A DNA stretch of 64,000 nucleotides, from positions 21,249,088 to 21,313,087 of the forward strand of contig OZ024806.1 of NCBI GenBank assembly GCA_964017045.1, read 5' to 3'. This document shows, in pieces, positions 1 through 10,137 of this stretch (the first letter of the stretch is position 1; the number at the start of each line of letters is the position of its first letter). The notes beneath the pieces were generated by a model. That model searched no databases. It saw only the letters and a program-made list of their open reading frames with translations, and was not told where the DNA came from. The translations under genes were made by a program, and so were the position numbers. This DNA comes from Omphiscola glabra. Taxonomy: Eukaryota; Mollusca; Gastropoda; Lymnaeidae.

Positions 1-322
1 CCCCCTAGAAATAACTTAAAAAAATATATAAATAGATTGGCGCACCGAATAGACAAAGTAATTTTATTAATTATGAAATCTGTGTTTTATTCCATTTCTT
101 TTTTCAGAGGAACAAAGAGTTTACAGTAGTGACAGAAGCGTTAACAGTATACATATGCAGGATATCTGATGATTGGAAAATAAGTGGAGGATGGGTTTCT
201 AATGGGTTAAAAAGGGGAATAATTTCCTAATGGGTTAACATGGACTCCAGTGATTACCGTGGCAGGGCTCCAACCAAAACGTGACGTGAAGTTCAACAAA
301 TACAAAAACTAGCATGATAATA
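1..322. other. Non-coding flank, no gene seen
   Basis: AT-rich sequence with no open frame that looks like protein. It leads directly into the 24-bp minisatellite. Confidence 0.6.
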
Positions 323-781
323 AGTGCATTAAAAAGTGCATTAGCAAGTGCATTAAAAAGTGCATTAGCAAGTGCATTAAAAAGTACATTAGCAAGTGCA
401 TTAAAAAGTACATTAGCAAGTGCATTAAAAAGTACATTAGCAAGTGCATTAAAAAGTACATTAGCAAGTGCATTAAAAAGTACATTAGCAAGTGCATTAA
501 AAAGTACATTAGCAAGTGCATTAAAAAGTACAATTGCAAGTGCATTAAAAAGTACATTAGCAAGTGCATTAAAAAGTACATTAGCAAGTGCATTAAAAAG
601 TACATTAGCAAGTGCATTAAAAAGTACATTAGCAAGTGCATTAAAAAGTACATTAGCAAGTGCGTTAAAAAGTACATTAGCAAGTGCATTAAAAAGTACA
701 TTAGCAAGTGCATTAAAAAGTACATTAGCAAGTGCATTAAAAAGTACATTAGCAAGTGCGTTAAAAAGTGCATTCGCAAGT
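323..781. repeat. 24-bp minisatellite, about 19 copies
   Basis: The unit is agtgcattaaaa followed by agtacattagca, two related 12-mers fused into a 24-mer. Copies in the core are nearly identical; variants swap gtgc for gtac or carry a single change. Because 24 is a multiple of 3 and the unit lacks stops in several frames, long frames stay open on both strands, for example 314-970 on + and 235-918 on -. These are products of the repeat and not genes. The + frame stays open past the core to 970 because the decayed flank keeps a 12-bp rhythm. Confidence 0.95.
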
Positions 782-1560
782 AGAGTAACGGGTACTTTGG
801 AAAGAACAGTTACAAGTACGGTAACAAGTATACTAACAAGTACTGCCACACGCTTATTAGCAAGTACAGTATCAATTATGCTGAGTACAGTAACAAGTAC
901 ATTGACTAGTACAATCACAAGAATGCTAAAGAGTAAAATAACAAGTATACCAATAAAAACAGTAAAATAAAGAGTAATTACAATTACAGTAACAAGTAAA
1001 CAACAAGTACTGTAACAAAAATAGAAAAAAGTATGTTTTAATGTACAGTAACAAAATTAGTAAAAAGTATGTTTAAATTTTACATTAACAAAATTAGTCA
1101 AATGTATGTTAAATTTACATTAACAAAAAGATTACAAAATGTAAAGTAACATTATATATATATATATATATACAATAGTGGTAACAGATACCAAAAAACA
1201 TAGTTACAGATAAAATTGTTAAGATTTTTTAAAGTGCAGTTATTGAGTATGCACGTATATTAAATTAGTATTAAATAATAACTCAATAAAAAGGATATAT
1301 GTTCAACGAAAATAATATAATTGTTTAATTCAATTACACGTAAAGTATCGTGTAACTATAATTTTTAAAAAATATATAAATTTTATCAATTCAAGACTTA
1401 ATTTTTGTTAGGGATTTAACTTAGAAAATGGAGTGTGCCAAACACATGCTTTGACCTGGGTGATATGTTTGTTTGTTAGTTTGCGTTTTGTTTTGTTTAT
1501 TTTTTTACTTTCCCACCTCCCTTGAAAATATTAATTTTAATTCTAAAAGGTCCCTAATTA
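782..1560. repeat. Decayed 12-bp repeat flank, then AT-rich sequence
   Basis: From 782 to about 1140 the sequence continues as a degenerate 12-mer of the type agtacagtaaca, probably the older unit from which the 24-bp core was homogenised. A short (TA)n run lies near 1152-1172. The rest is AT-rich with no gene. Confidence 0.65.
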
Positions 1561-1862
1561 TCACAGCTGATCTTATTGTGCACTAAATGGGAGAATGTAC
1601 CACAATCTTAGTTCTACATACATCAGAGTTGATTTTATTGTGCACTAAATGGGAGAATGTACCACAATCTTAGTTCTACATACATCAGAGTTGATTTTAT
1701 TGTGCACTAAATGGGAGAATGTACCACAATCTTAGTTCTACATACATCAGAGTTGATCTTATTGTGCACTAAATATGAGAATGTACCACAATCTTAGTTC
1801 TACATACATCAGAGTTGATCTTATTGTGCACTAAATAGGAGAATGTACCACAATCTTAGTTC
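1561..1862. repeat. 62-bp tandem repeat, about 5 copies
   Basis: Units are spaced exactly 62 bp, measured from the motif tcagagtt at 1623, 1685, 1747 and 1809. Copies differ by only a few bases. No coding content. Confidence 0.95.
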
Positions 1863-2310
1863 TTTTGAACGTTTTTTTGTGTGTCTATTTCATTTCATTA
1901 TTTAAAATTCAAATTAAATCACATCTCATTCATGCATTGATGTAGCTGTGTTTTTTGGGGTTTTTTGGGGTTTTTTTATTTTAAATTTGAATCAGATTCC
2001 TTTGTATAAAATGCTTTTGATTGATTGTTTTCAATTGATTGTTTTAATTGTTTTTATTGATTTGTTTTATATTGATTGTTTTATATTGATTGCTTATTGT
2101 GATTGATGTGATTAAAATGTTATTAATGGTAATATAAGACATATTATTTAACGGTAAATAAATTTGAGGAATATGCCCTTGATGTGAATCGACTTTTATC
2201 GTCTAACATCACATAAAGATTTTTATTTCTCTCGTAAAGTTTGTCGGGTTAGCAGTTGGAGGAACAATGAGATCACCGCTCCATTGTATGGGGCTGTGCG
2301 TAAGATTGGG
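1863..2310. other. T-rich non-coding stretch
   Basis: Contains T and G homopolymer runs and a loose run of the motif gattgtttt near 2020-2100. No gene seen. Confidence 0.6.
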
Positions 2311-2890
2311 CTAGTTGTTTAGGATCTTAGACAGAGTTAGACAAAGTTGGTACTTAAGATACGGGCTAGATGTTTAGGATCTTAAACAGAGTTAGACAAA
2401 GCTGCTACGTAAGATACGGGCATGTTGTTTAGGATCTTAGACATGGTTAGACAAAGTGGTACGTAAGATACGGGCTAGTTGTTTAAGATCTTAGACAGAG
2501 TTACACAAAGTTGTTACGTAAGATACGGGCTAGTTGTTTAGGATCTTAGACAGAGTTAGACAAAGTTGCTACGTAAGATACGGGCATGTTGTTTAGGATC
2601 TTAGACATGGTTAGACAAAGTGGTACGTAAGATACGGGCTAGTTGTTTAAGATCTTAGACAGAGTTACACAAAGTTGTTACGTAAGATACGGGCTAGTTG
2701 TTTAGGATCTTAGACAGAGTTAGACAAAGTTGGTACGTAAGATACTGGCTAGTTGTTTAGGATATTAGACAGAGTTAGACAAAGTTGCTACGTAAGATAC
2801 GGGCTAGTTGTTTAGGATCTTAGACAGGGTAGGGCAAAGCTGGTACGTTAGGTAAGAGCTAATTGTTTAGGATCTTGGACAGGGTTTGAC
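2311..2890. repeat. 55-bp tandem repeat, about 10 copies
   Basis: The unit begins gttgtttaggatcttagac and ends in acgggcta, with spacing of 54-55 bp. Variant units recur in order, so blocks of several units seem to have been copied together. The last two copies are more diverged. Confidence 0.93.
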
Positions 2891-3138
2891 AGACTCAACA
2901 ATTCAGATGGAGTTTAATATTTCCAGCTATGGAGAATAAATGTCTGTCCATTGGGGAACCTAGGACAAATCTCACAGGTCGGCACAAACAAATGACGAAT
3001 GAAACTAAATAAGTATGGACTGAGAAATGAAACATATTGTGTGTGGGAGGAGAACAAGAAATCTGCATCGAAACATGCATATGGGCAAGTGAGAATTGCA
3101 GTAAGCATAAAAATATTGGCCCTGGGCAGACAAAAATT

Positions 3139-3475
3139 GACACAGGACAACCAAACATTTGCATTAGACAACCAAACATTTTCACAAGACAACCAAACAT
3201 TTGCACTAAGTAACAAAACATTTCCACTAAGCAATCAAATATTTTCAAAACGCAACCAAACATTTCCACTAGGCAACAAAACATTTCCACTATGCAACCA
3301 AACATTTCCACTATGCAACCAAACATTTCCACTAGGCAACCAACCATTTCCACTAGGCAACCAAACACTTTGCACTTGGCAACCAAACATTTCCACTAGA
3401 CAACCAAACATTTCCACTAGGCAACCAAATATTTCCACTAGGCAACCAAACACTTTGCACTTGGCAACCAAACTA
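3139..3475. repeat. 21-bp minisatellite, about 16 copies
   Basis: The unit is close to aaccaaacatttccactaggc. It reads as NQTFPLG-like heptads on + (open frame 2999-3553) and as cysteine-rich repeats on -. I take these frames as by-products of a unit divisible by 3: they have no start context, signal peptide or splice structure. Confidence 0.93.
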
Positions 3476-4365
3476 GTGCAGTGGGCACACAAAAAAACTT
3501 TAGAAAAGCAACACAAATTAAAAATATTTCGACATTACAACCATTTGGTTTAAACTAAGTCTGTCTCAACAAAGAAAAGAATGCTTAATTTGAATAATAA
3601 ACCTTCTGTGAATAGTTGTATTACTAAAGACTAAGGCTTTCAATATTCGTTTCAACTCTGACTTGAGCCGTTTATATAAATATTCATTTATAAATAAGAA
3701 AGAATTGTGATCGCTACACAAACAGACGTAAAAATCGGCCTATTAATAATCTGATAGTGCTAAGTCTACTAGACTTAAATAATTATAACATACAAAGGGA
3801 CAACCTTGTTACCATTGCCAAGCATTCTGACGCTATCCACAACAAAAGAGCACTGCTCGCGATGGTAGCTGCACCATCATTCAGTCATCAACGTGTAGCG
3901 TAAAATGCTATATGTAAGCTTTCAGTGGCTCGACCTGAGGCTCACGTTTCTTGATGCTAGATTATTGTTATCATTTGATATTTCAATTGTTAATTCTCAA
4001 TTCATACTTATTTCGCAGAAAAGTCCATTTAACGTTATTTTTTATTTTGGGCTCTTTTTGGATTGGGGAAAAGAGGGGGGGGGGGATAAATTATTGACAG
4101 ATAGAAGCCAGAGAGAGGTTGGAGATGCAGGAAGTGTTATATTTGAGACCGTGATAAGCCTCCTCAAGATATCGTGTATTGACTTTGGTCTCCATGACAG
4201 TAACGACGCGAAGTACAACTAACTGAGATGTGACCCTGGTAATCTGTCCAAACTCGACCACCCCCCCTCACCCACACCATACACTGACACATACACACGC
4301 ATACACACCACACGGGCACGCACACATTTGTTTTCCTTTCTCAACTGAGCCTATCCCTAACACCA
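3476..4365. other. Non-coding stretch, no gene seen
   Basis: One open frame of 105 codons (3905-4222) has no recognisable domain and includes a poly-G run, so I do not call it a gene. A CA-rich low-complexity patch lies near 4260-4330. Confidence 0.55.
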
Positions 4366-4535
4366 GGTCACGAGTCACATGCTTTTCGATTTACTGCAGT
4401 TTTTCCCAACCCCTTTTTTTAGCCCCACCCCGCTCCTAAACCGCTAAAAAGGTCACGAGTCACATGCTTTTCGATTTACTGCAGTTTTTCCCAACCCCTT
4501 TTTTTAGCCCCACCCCGCTCCTAAACCGCTAAAAA
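4366..4535. repeat. Exact 85-bp tandem duplication
   Basis: Positions 4366-4450 and 4451-4535 look identical base for base, including two homopolymer runs. This implies a recent duplication or an assembly artefact. Confidence 0.93.
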
Positions 4536-5689
4536 GGTTGAAACCCCCCTCCACCAAAAAAATAAATGGCCCGTCGAACCAACACCAACCCGGTTTTTGA
4601 AATGTGAACACATCTTCCCACACATACTACATGCCCCACTCCACCCCCCCCCCCTCCACACACACACACATACAATAATTAAAAATTGTGAAATACTTTT
4701 TTACTGTCACTGAAACTTTTCGTAGATTCATGACGTGAACTTGTATCTTGCCACATTGTGACTCGCTGAACTTAACGATAACAGTCAAAAGGGGAAGAGG
4801 GAGGGGGGGGGAGGGTCGTATATTCTGAGAAATGGGTGCTCCCAGTATCTTTTGACAGTGGGGGTTCGCTATGTCACGACCTGAAAACTTAGACGGATAA
4901 TAAAAATAAAATCAAAAATCATTTTTTTAAAAAAAAGCTCCACATGACTCACGTAATTAAATAATTGTCTTGGTATTGCGTGATTGTTGGATTTTATTCT
5001 AACTCATTTTCAAAACTTTAAGTTATTTTCAACTAGCATTTTTGTTTCCAAATACTAGTTAGTATCTTATTAATTTATGTGGGTTTGAAAAGGGGGGGGG
5101 GGGTGTGTGTGTGTGTCGCCCGCCCCCCCCCCCCCCCTTTGACATTTACTACGGATGCCTGGTTTAAATATGTAAAATAAATAGAAGACTTACTGAAAGA
5201 GAGATAACGTAACCACACAAAGTGGCGCCGTTATGATTATGACACGAGAAGCTGTAGAACCAACCCCCCCCCCCCCCCCCAAAAAAAAATGTGGCTCATT
5301 GATATTTAATTTAAAATAAGAAATTTTTTGTTTTCCTTTCTCAGACTGTTTTAACAGAGTTCAAATCAAACCGTTGCTCACATTTCCCTTATTTCCTCGT
5401 AGACTTGAGTGCTAAGAGACTAAAATCATGGAGTCGGCTCCGGGCATTACAAGCAGTGCTGTGCTAAATTGTGTGTGTGTGTGGGGGGGTGAAAGTAGGA
5501 GATTGACCCGGGGCCCCAACTTTATAGGCGCCAAAACAGTCTTTTATTTTTTTTTTATTAAGGATAAATTTATGTATAAATAAAAACTATTTTTGGTAAG
5601 TTTGCGAATAGATTCAGGCTTTAGCAATCAGCCTTAATAAGTAGAAAGGATGAAGATATCATTTAATTAAGAAAGCCACGTTTTTTCTT
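4536..5689. other. Low-complexity non-coding stretch
   Basis: Rich in homopolymer runs: poly-C near 4645, poly-G near 4805 and 5090, (GT)n next to poly-C near 5105-5140, and poly-C/poly-A near 5265-5290. Near 5500 the sequence ggcgccaaaac resembles the inside of hAT-type MITEs found elsewhere in the window. No gene seen. Confidence 0.6.
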
Positions 5690-5988
5690 GGGTTACCGGA
5701 AATTTTATCGAAAGAAATTTCGTCGACGGAAAATTGATCGACGGTAATTTGATCGAACGGAAATTTGGTCGAATCATTTTTTTCAGTCGAGGCGTTAAAA
5801 TTTTGCGTCGAATTTCTTTTTGAACGCACTATACTATATAGTGAAACAAAATAATGCGTTCAAAAAGAAATTTGACGCAAAATTTTAACGTGTAGATTAA
5901 AAAAACGATTCGACCAAATTTCCGTTCGATCAAATTTCCGTCGATCAATTTTCCGTCGACCAAATTTCTTTCAATCAAATTTCCGGAT
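5690..5988 (-). mobile_element. 299-bp fold-back MITE, copy 1
   Basis: The element is an almost complete inverted repeat. The left arm carries repeated motifs such as gtcgacgg and gatcgaacgg, the right arm carries their complements, and a short AT-rich centre lies near 5830-5850. It has no coding capacity. The flanks carry a near-perfect direct repeat: acgttttttctt at 5678-5689 and acgtttttctt at 5989-5999. This copy lies in the opposite orientation to the one at 7905-8203, because the ends ggttacc and ggatac are exchanged. A target duplication of 11-12 bp is closest to Mutator-like elements, but the superfamily is not proven. Confidence 0.88.
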
Positions 5989-6083
5989 ACGTTTTTCTTT
6001 TATCGTTGATTAGCATTGTAGATTCCGCAACAAAACGAGCAGCTGGAAACTCTGTGTCTTGCCGCATACGGCTCACGTCATGG

Positions 6084-6489
6084 CAGGGCCGGCTCAAGGT
6101 ACCGGCAACTCGGGTAGTTAACCGGGGCGCCACCAACGATCCTCCAAAACAGGAAAAACTGTTGCATATGGCCGCCATGATGCGAAAATAGGAAATGCAA
6201 TAAACAAATTTGCCGATCTGAAGACTAGGAAAAAACATGCCATCGGTAATCTAATTGTTGGCAAATTGTTCAAACTTTCCACGGTAGGCTAATTGCTCAT
6301 ACTGTCCCAATATAAGTTAAGAAAAGAATTTTATAGTTCAATATTGGCTAAAAAAACAAAACAATCTAATGTAATAAAGTCAATACCCAAGTTTTTTTTT
6401 TGCCTTGCAAATCATTTTTGAGATCATATTTAAAAGGGGCGTCACAGTTAAGCTTGCCCGGGGCGCCAGCAACCGTGAGGCCGGCCTTG
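6084..6489. mobile_element. Probable hAT-type MITE, decayed
   Basis: The left end cagggccggctcaagg is matched in reverse complement by the right end, which reads ccggccttg and lies 406 bp away. Internal ggggcgcc blocks sit near both ends. Such cagggccgg termini are usual for non-autonomous hAT elements. The 8-bp flanks match at only about 5 of 8 positions, so the target duplication is weak. Confidence 0.55.
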
Positions 6490-6630
6490 TGACGTGGATG
6501 CACTTTTTTTAAGCTCTGTTCTCTTAACCATGTTCACAAAAGCATTGCATACTTTGTCTGGATTCAGAGACACAATAAAATATCCTCTTTGTTTTATTCA
6601 CAATCGACAGACTAAAATCATTGTGTCCTG

Positions 6631-7235
6631 ATAACTAGGCTTGGTACAGATAACTAGGCTTGGTATAGACAACTAGGCTTGGTATGGACAAATAGGCTTG
6701 GTATAGACATTTAGGCTTGGTATAGACAACTAGACTTGGTATAGACAACTGGGCTTGGTATGGACAAATAGGCTTGGTATAGACAACTAGGCTTGGTACA
6801 GACAACTAGGTTTGGTATAGACAACTAGGCTTGGTATAGACAACTAGGCTTGGTATGGACAACTAGGCTTGGTATAGACAACTAGGCTTGGTATGGACAA
6901 CTAGGCTTGGTATATACAACTAGGCTTGGTATATACAACTAGGCTTGGTATAGACAACTAGGCTTGGTATAGACAACTTGGCGTGGTATAGACAACTAGG
7001 CTTGGTATGGACAAATATGCTTGGTATATACAACTAGGCTTGGTACAGACAACTAGGCTTTGTACAGACAACTAGGCTTGGTATGGACAACTAGGCTTGG
7101 TACAGACAACTAGGCTTTGTACAGACAGCGAGGCTTGGTATAGACAACTAGGCTTGGTATAGACAACTAGGCTTGGTTTAGACAGCTAGGCTTGTTATAG
7201 ACAACTAGGCTTGGTACAGACAACCAGGCTTAGCA
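6631..7235. repeat. 19-bp minisatellite, about 32 copies
   Basis: The unit is acaactaggcttggtatag with frequent single changes (tacag, tatgg, aaatag). Since 19 is not a multiple of 3, no long frame results. It ends in a diverged unit near 7230. Confidence 0.95.
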
Positions 7236-7872
7236 CAACATACGTGTTCTCTAATAATACTTATTTGCTCCACGACCTTCCGTTCAATAACCTTTTCCGT
7301 CAGTCACCATGACATGAAACCAGGCAGTGAAATGGATTCATGCAATGCTAAAGCAGCTTTTACGACAACCATAAACGTCTCCAACAACATGATCTCCAAC
7401 ATCCTACATCGACCGACGGCTGACAATTTCAAAACAAACAGGTCATGTCAGTACACTGATTGGATAAATATTTCTTTCAGACAGCTTTGGTCCCAGAGAC
7501 TTTTGCTTGGTTCAGAGCGGTGAACAAGTCATTTAAATGGATTTCTGTAATTGAAATATACCCCTCCAACCCCACCCCAACCCGAAACCCTTCAGCCAGT
7601 GCGTTATTTTATTATTTAGTGTCGTGAATAAACTAGACCGTAAATATTCACTCACGGGCGTATGTGAAAGCTTTAGATGCGGCACTGACGCAGTGGAGGT
7701 GCTAATATGTCTCGGGAATAGGCCCATAACTTTAACTCGTCATGGTTGTTTTTTTTTTTTTGTCTTGTGTTTTTTTTAAGGAGTCATTTCGTAGTTGTTG
7801 TAGTCTGGAATGTTCTGTTTCTTTCTCTCACGATTTTCTCGGTACCCCGTGAATGACGTCGTGGATCCAAAA
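7236..7872. other. Non-coding stretch, no gene seen
   Basis: Open frames of about 65-70 codons at 7314-7523 (+) and 7533-7727 (-) have no recognisable features. Confidence 0.5.
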
Positions 7873-8365
7873 CAATGGTTCTCAACCTTCCTACCCTTTA
7901 ATACCGTATCCGGAAATTTGATCGAAAGAAATTTGGTCGACGGAAAATTGGTCGACGGAAATTTGATCGAACGGAAATTTGGTCGAATCGTTTTTTTAAA
8001 TTTATACGTTAAAATTTTGCGTCAAATTTCTTTTGGAACGCATTATTTTGTTTTACTATATAGTATAGTGAGTTCAAAAAGAAATTTGACGAAAATTTTA
8101 ACGTCTCGACTGAAAAAAAAAGATTCGACCAAATTTCCGTTCGATCAAACTACCGTCGATCAATTTTCCGTCGACAAAATTTCTTTCGATCAAATTTCCA
8201 GTAACCCTTTAATACAGTTCATCCATGTTTTGGTGACACACTGCAATATAAAAAAAAAAATGTCGTTGCTACTTCAAAAATATGTGTTTTCTGATGGTCT
8301 TATGCGACCCTTGTGTAAGGGTCGTTCGACCCCCAAAGGGGTCGCAATCCAAAGGTAATCTGAAA
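7873..8365 (+). mobile_element. SPIN-like hAT remnant, split by a MITE
   Basis: Once the inserted fold-back element (7905-8203) is set aside, the remaining sequence follows the order I remember for SPIN-type hAT transposons: a terminal caatggttctcaaccttcc, then ccctttaatacagttc, gtcgttgctacttc, atatgtgttttctgatggtc, and finally the block ttcgacccccaaaggggtcgc. The right terminus is diverged and its exact end is uncertain. The element has no transposase, so it is a non-autonomous or deleted copy. The identification rests on memory of the family consensus and not on an alignment. Confidence 0.75.
7905..8203 (+). mobile_element. 299-bp fold-back MITE, copy 2 (nested)
   Basis: It has the same length and inverted-repeat structure as the copy at 5690-5988 but the opposite orientation. 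It is flanked by a perfect 12-bp direct repeat, accctttaatac, at 7893-7904 and 8204-8215. That duplicated 12-mer belongs to the SPIN-like sequence, so the MITE inserted into an older hAT copy. Confidence 0.92.
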
Positions 8366-8682
8366 AAAGAGAAATCATTTGATCAAGCTCTTATAGAGAG
8401 AGATGTTACGTGCCTGTGGTTGCGTCCCTTGATTGTATTGTTTAAATGGAGTCATGGAGAGAGTGAGAGATTGAGGCAGAGGGGGGAGAGAGAGTGTACG
8501 AAAAAAAAAAAAAGGTGAGAGCAAGAGAAGAAACAAATAGTTAATTTATAGAAAAAGACACACCAGGAGCATCGCCTAGTAGGGGGAACAGAGAAGACAG
8601 ACACAGATATAGACAGAGTGATAGATAGAAATAGAGCGAGATAAAGAGAGGGGATTGGGAACAAGAGTAGAGCATATACACA
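8366..8682. other. Purine-rich low-complexity stretch
   Basis: Long GA-rich runs from about 8450 to 8680. Open frames here are low-complexity only. Confidence 0.6.
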
Positions 8683-8745
8683 TAGATAAGATAAGATAAG
8701 ATAACATAAGCTTATTTTATTGAACCAAATAGTGGAAAGTTTTTT
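8683..8745 (-). mobile_element. Retroposon 3' tail with (GATAA)n
   Basis: A run of the 5-mer gataa at 8684-8703 is followed by cataagcttattttattg. On the minus strand this reads as a short 3' end finishing in (TTATC)n, the usual form of a non-LTR retroposon or SINE tail. Only the extreme 3' end is recognisable. Confidence 0.45.
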
Positions 8746-9545
8746 TTTTTAAATTACGTTTCACATATTATTTTGAACACATTAAAAAAAGTATAAATAC
8801 AACATTTTACAATTATAACAATTAATAATTGACATCTCAAGTACTACTCCAGCGTAGAAATCAGTCATCAATGAACTTCTTTAGTGGCAATATTAACTTA
8901 ATAAATTATCATATAGATTTGTCAATAATTTTGATATCTTTCAGTCCTAAATTTAAGAGAAAAAAAGAGGGTGTGGCAAGAGAGGGAAAAAGAAGGTATG
9001 GCAAAGGGGAGATAAATAGATAGTTAGACATGGGTAACGCGCGGGTAATTGAAAAGCAACACCAACCCGATTATGTTCCTTCAGAACAAAAACTTTACCT
9101 AATCCAATAAACCAGTCCAGTGTCGGGAAGGCGAATGAGGAGACGATGGTTCTCAATTATTTTTTTTGAGATTTTAATCAAACCGAATTACAGATTTATT
9201 CCAAATTAAGTGTCTTTATTTTTTAATCATGTTTCGTTGATTTTGAAAAGTGGGTATGTATTCGGAAATGGTGTAAAACAATGGCAAAGCTGGGGTGAGT
9301 ACCGCCCGGCGCGGGGTAATATATTTTTTCTGACAATAAATTTTAGCCCAAAATGCAAACACTCAATATTTAAAAAAACACAAGTTGGTGTCGCCCAGGA
9401 TGGGCCACCCTATCTAAACTTTCAGCTCCGCCCCTCTTACAACGTCAACGGATAAAAACTCTGATTCAGTTAGTCGGACATTTGATTTCGTATTTGCAGT
9501 CAAAATGGTCGACACTGCCCGTTTGATTTCGTATTTGCGGTCAAT
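8746..9545. other. Non-coding stretch, no gene seen
   Basis: Short open frames of 64-81 codons only. GC-rich blocks near 9290-9310 and 9390-9410 could be the ends of another non-autonomous element, but I could not define its borders. Confidence 0.5.
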
Positions 9546-10113
9546 ACTATTAGACCCTGATAATATTAGACCCTGATAATATTAGACTCTGATAATATTA
9601 GACCCTGATAATATTAGACCCTGATAATATAAGACTCTGATACTATTAGACTCTGATCATATTAGACTCTGATAATGTTAGACTCTGATAATATTAGACC
9701 CTGATAATATTGGACCCTGATAATATTAGACCCTGATAATATTAGACTCTGATCATATTAGACTCTGATAATATTAGACCCTGAAAATATTAGACCCTGA
9801 TAATATTAGACTCTGATAATATTAGACCCTGATAATATTGGACCCTGATAATATTAGACCCTGGTAATATTAGACCCTGATAATATTAGACCCTGATAAT
9901 ATTAGACCCTGATAATATTAAACCCTGATAATATTAGACCCTGATAATATTAGACTCTGATAATATTAGACCCTGATAATATTAGACTGATAATGTTAGA
10001 CTCTGATAATATTAGACCCTGATAATATTAGACCCTGATAATATTAGACCCTGATAATATTAGACCCTGAAAATATAAAACCCTCTTAATATTAGACCCT
10101 GATAATATTAGAC
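9546..10113. repeat. 16-bp minisatellite, about 35 copies
   Basis: The unit is gaccctgataatatta, with ct replacing cc in about one third of copies and a few deletions. It runs almost directly into the 24-bp array that follows. Confidence 0.95.
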
Positions 10114-10137
10114 ACCGGCCAAAGTCAAAGACCACTC

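Noticed and set aside
235..970. Long open frames on both strands (up to 227 codons)
   Set aside because: They come from a 24-bp repeat; peptides such as ALFNALANVLFN or ASALKST are translated repeats with no other gene evidence.
2999..3553. Frame with NQTFPLG heptads that could pass for a repetitive secreted peptide precursor
   Set aside because: No signal peptide or processing sites; the heptads are the 21-bp repeat.
3905..4222. 105-codon open frame
   Set aside because: No recognisable domain, contains a poly-G run, and no neighbouring exons fit.
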